Positions 63,091 to 64,000 of a DNA stretch of 64,000 bases are shown in pieces; positions within the stretch are counted from its first letter, which is position 1; every line of letters begins with the position of its first letter. This stretch comes from Dehalobacter sp. DCM (GTDB lineage: Bacteria; Bacillota; Desulfitobacteriia; Desulfitobacteriales; Syntrophobotulaceae). The stretch covers positions 806,001 through 870,000 of the forward strand of contig NZ_CP092282.1 of NCBI RefSeq assembly GCF_024972775.1. Direction: 5' to 3'. The position numbers were made by a program, and so were the translations under genes. The notes under the pieces were generated by a model. It had not been told where the DNA came from, did no database searches, and saw only the letters and a program-made list of their open reading frames with translations.

Positions 63091-64000
63091 ATGACTTATC
63101 CCGTAATATCTTTGTTTAGCGGTGCCATGGGGTTGGATTTAGGATTAGAAAAAGCTGGTTTGGACATTAAAATTGGACAAGACTTCGACCCGTGGTGTGC
63201 TAAAACTGCTACATCCAATAGTAAACCATTTGTTTTAGGGGATATTCGTCAATTGCTTATTGAAGACCCTTCTTGCAAGTTTCTACTTGAACCTGCTGGA
63301 TTGATACCTGGAGAAGCATTCGCCGTGGTCGGGGGGCCGCCATGCCAACCATTTAGTACAGCTGGAAAACGACTAGGAACGCAAGACCCTCGTGGAAGTC
63401 TTTTTATGGAGTTTGTAAAAGTAATTAAGGTCGTTCGTCCACGGTTTTTTATAATGGAAAATGTTAAGGGTTTACTATCTGCTGCAATTAAGCATGTGCC
63501 GCTAGATGAACGTAACGGAAAACCAGTAGACCCCGAGGAACTTCCTGGTTCAGTATTTCACTTTATTAGAGAGACATTCCAGGAATTGGGATATAAACTT
63601 GTTCACGGTATTTTGGATGCATCTCATTATGGTGTACCACAATTTCGAGAGCGTTTATTTATTATTGGCTCTCGAGACTATGAAGATATTTTTTTACCCG
63701 TACCTACGCATTTTCAATTTCATCAAGACTTAGGTTATCGCTGGCTAACCTTGCGAGATGCCATAGAGGATTTAGAAGGCAATCCTGGCCCGTATACGAC
63801 GTTTTCAGCAGAAAGATTAAAGTATTTAAGGCTTGTCCCTATGGGCGGTAACTGGCGTAATTTACCTCCTGATATTGTTGAGTCGGCAATGGGTGGAGCA
63901 TATAACAGTGGAGGAGGAAAAGTTGGCTTTTATCGTCGTTTAGATTATGAGCAACCCTCTCCAACTCTTGTAACAAGTCCAGTACAAAAAGCAACAATGC
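63091..64000 (+). CDS. C5 cytosine DNA methyltransferase, N-terminal part (cut by window edge)
   Basis: The frame is open from ATG 63091, after GAGAGGG, to the right edge (303 codons). Motif I is SLFSGAMGLDLGLEKAG. Motif IV, with the catalytic cysteine, is VVGGPPCQPFSTAGKR. Motif VI is FFIMENVKGLL and motif VIII is GVPQFRERLFIIGS. The target-recognition region begins around PSPTLVTSPVQ, where the sequence ends. The enzyme methylates cytosine C5 in a specific site. A partner endonuclease may lie past the edge or be the gene at 61115. Confidence 0.95.
   Translation, partial: MTYPVISLFSGAMGLDLGLEKAGLDIKIGQDFDPWCAKTATSNSKPFVLGDIRQLLIEDPSCKFLLEPAGLIPGEAFAVVGGPPCQPFSTAGKRLGTQDPRGSLFMEFVKVIKVVRPRFFIMENVKGLLSAAIKHVPLDERNGKPVDPEELPGSVFHFIRETFQELGYKLVHGILDASHYGVPQFRERLFIIGSRDYEDIFLPVPTHFQFHQDLGYRWLTLRDAIEDLEGNPGPYTTFSAERLKYLRLVPMGGNWRNLPPDIVESAMGGAYNSGGGKVGFYRRLDYEQPSPTLVTSPVQKATM

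Overview
The window looks like a chromosome segment of a low-GC, anaerobic Clostridia-class Bacillota, most like the Peptococcaceae/Desulfitobacteriaceae group (Desulfitobacterium, Dehalobacter, Desulfosporosinus). This rests on gene content: a Tat-exported [NiFe] uptake hydrogenase, a giant 2-hydroxyglutaryl-CoA dehydratase-type activase and an arginine pathway run through ArgJ. Shine-Dalgarno sequences are strong throughout. The genus is an inference.

Layout. 1-17.5 kb is a defence-rich accessory region. It holds the tail of a Fic protein, a translationally coupled pair (1659-aa SF1 helicase fused to a Vsr-like nuclease, plus a coiled-coil partner) that I cannot assign to a named system, a decayed radC/acetyltransferase locus, a complete type I Wadjet operon (jetABCD), an XRE repressor with two matching palindromic operators, a broken DUF3102 gene and an intact Fic protein. 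17.6-22.7 kb is argC-argJ-argB-argD, with about 550 bp of MITE-like and nested-hairpin repeats between argC and argJ. 23-29.5 kb has a small PemK/MazF-like toxin-antitoxin pair, then a MEMO-family lipoprotein overlapping a giant alpha-2-macroglobulin-like protein. 30-35.1 kb has an aminotransferase and a [NiFe]-hydrogenase operon (small subunit, large subunit, cytochrome b, maturation protease) behind a near-consensus sigma-54 promoter. 35.5-42 kb has PspC and LiaF-like envelope-stress proteins, an Ig-like gene remnant and the 1489-aa activase. 42.3-47.8 kb has DUF47-Pit phosphate transport and argF-argG-argH. 48-53.5 kb has a HAD-type phosphatase, a VanY-like peptidase, MurC, a stand-alone AMP-binding C-terminal domain protein, an unassigned structured RNA candidate, a DUF378 protein and a PrsW-type protease. 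From tRNA-Thr (53.77 kb) to the right edge lies an AT-rich integrated element: tyrosine integrase, HNH protein, AP2/HNH-like small protein, replicative AAA ATPase, iteron-like repeats, serine recombinase, PD-(D/E)xK-type nuclease and the start of a C5 cytosine methyltransferase.

How the parts connect. The two arg operons are 21 kb apart, yet both promoters have the same layout: -35 TTGAAT, 17-bp spacer, -10 TATAAT, with three ArgR-like sites at exact 21-bp intervals. That suggests co-repression by arginine. The most promising candidates for undescribed biology are the helicase-nuclease/coiled-coil pair beside Wadjet, the nuclease and methyltransferase cargo of the tRNA-Thr element, the structured RNA near 52.2 kb, and the repeat cluster inside the arg operon.
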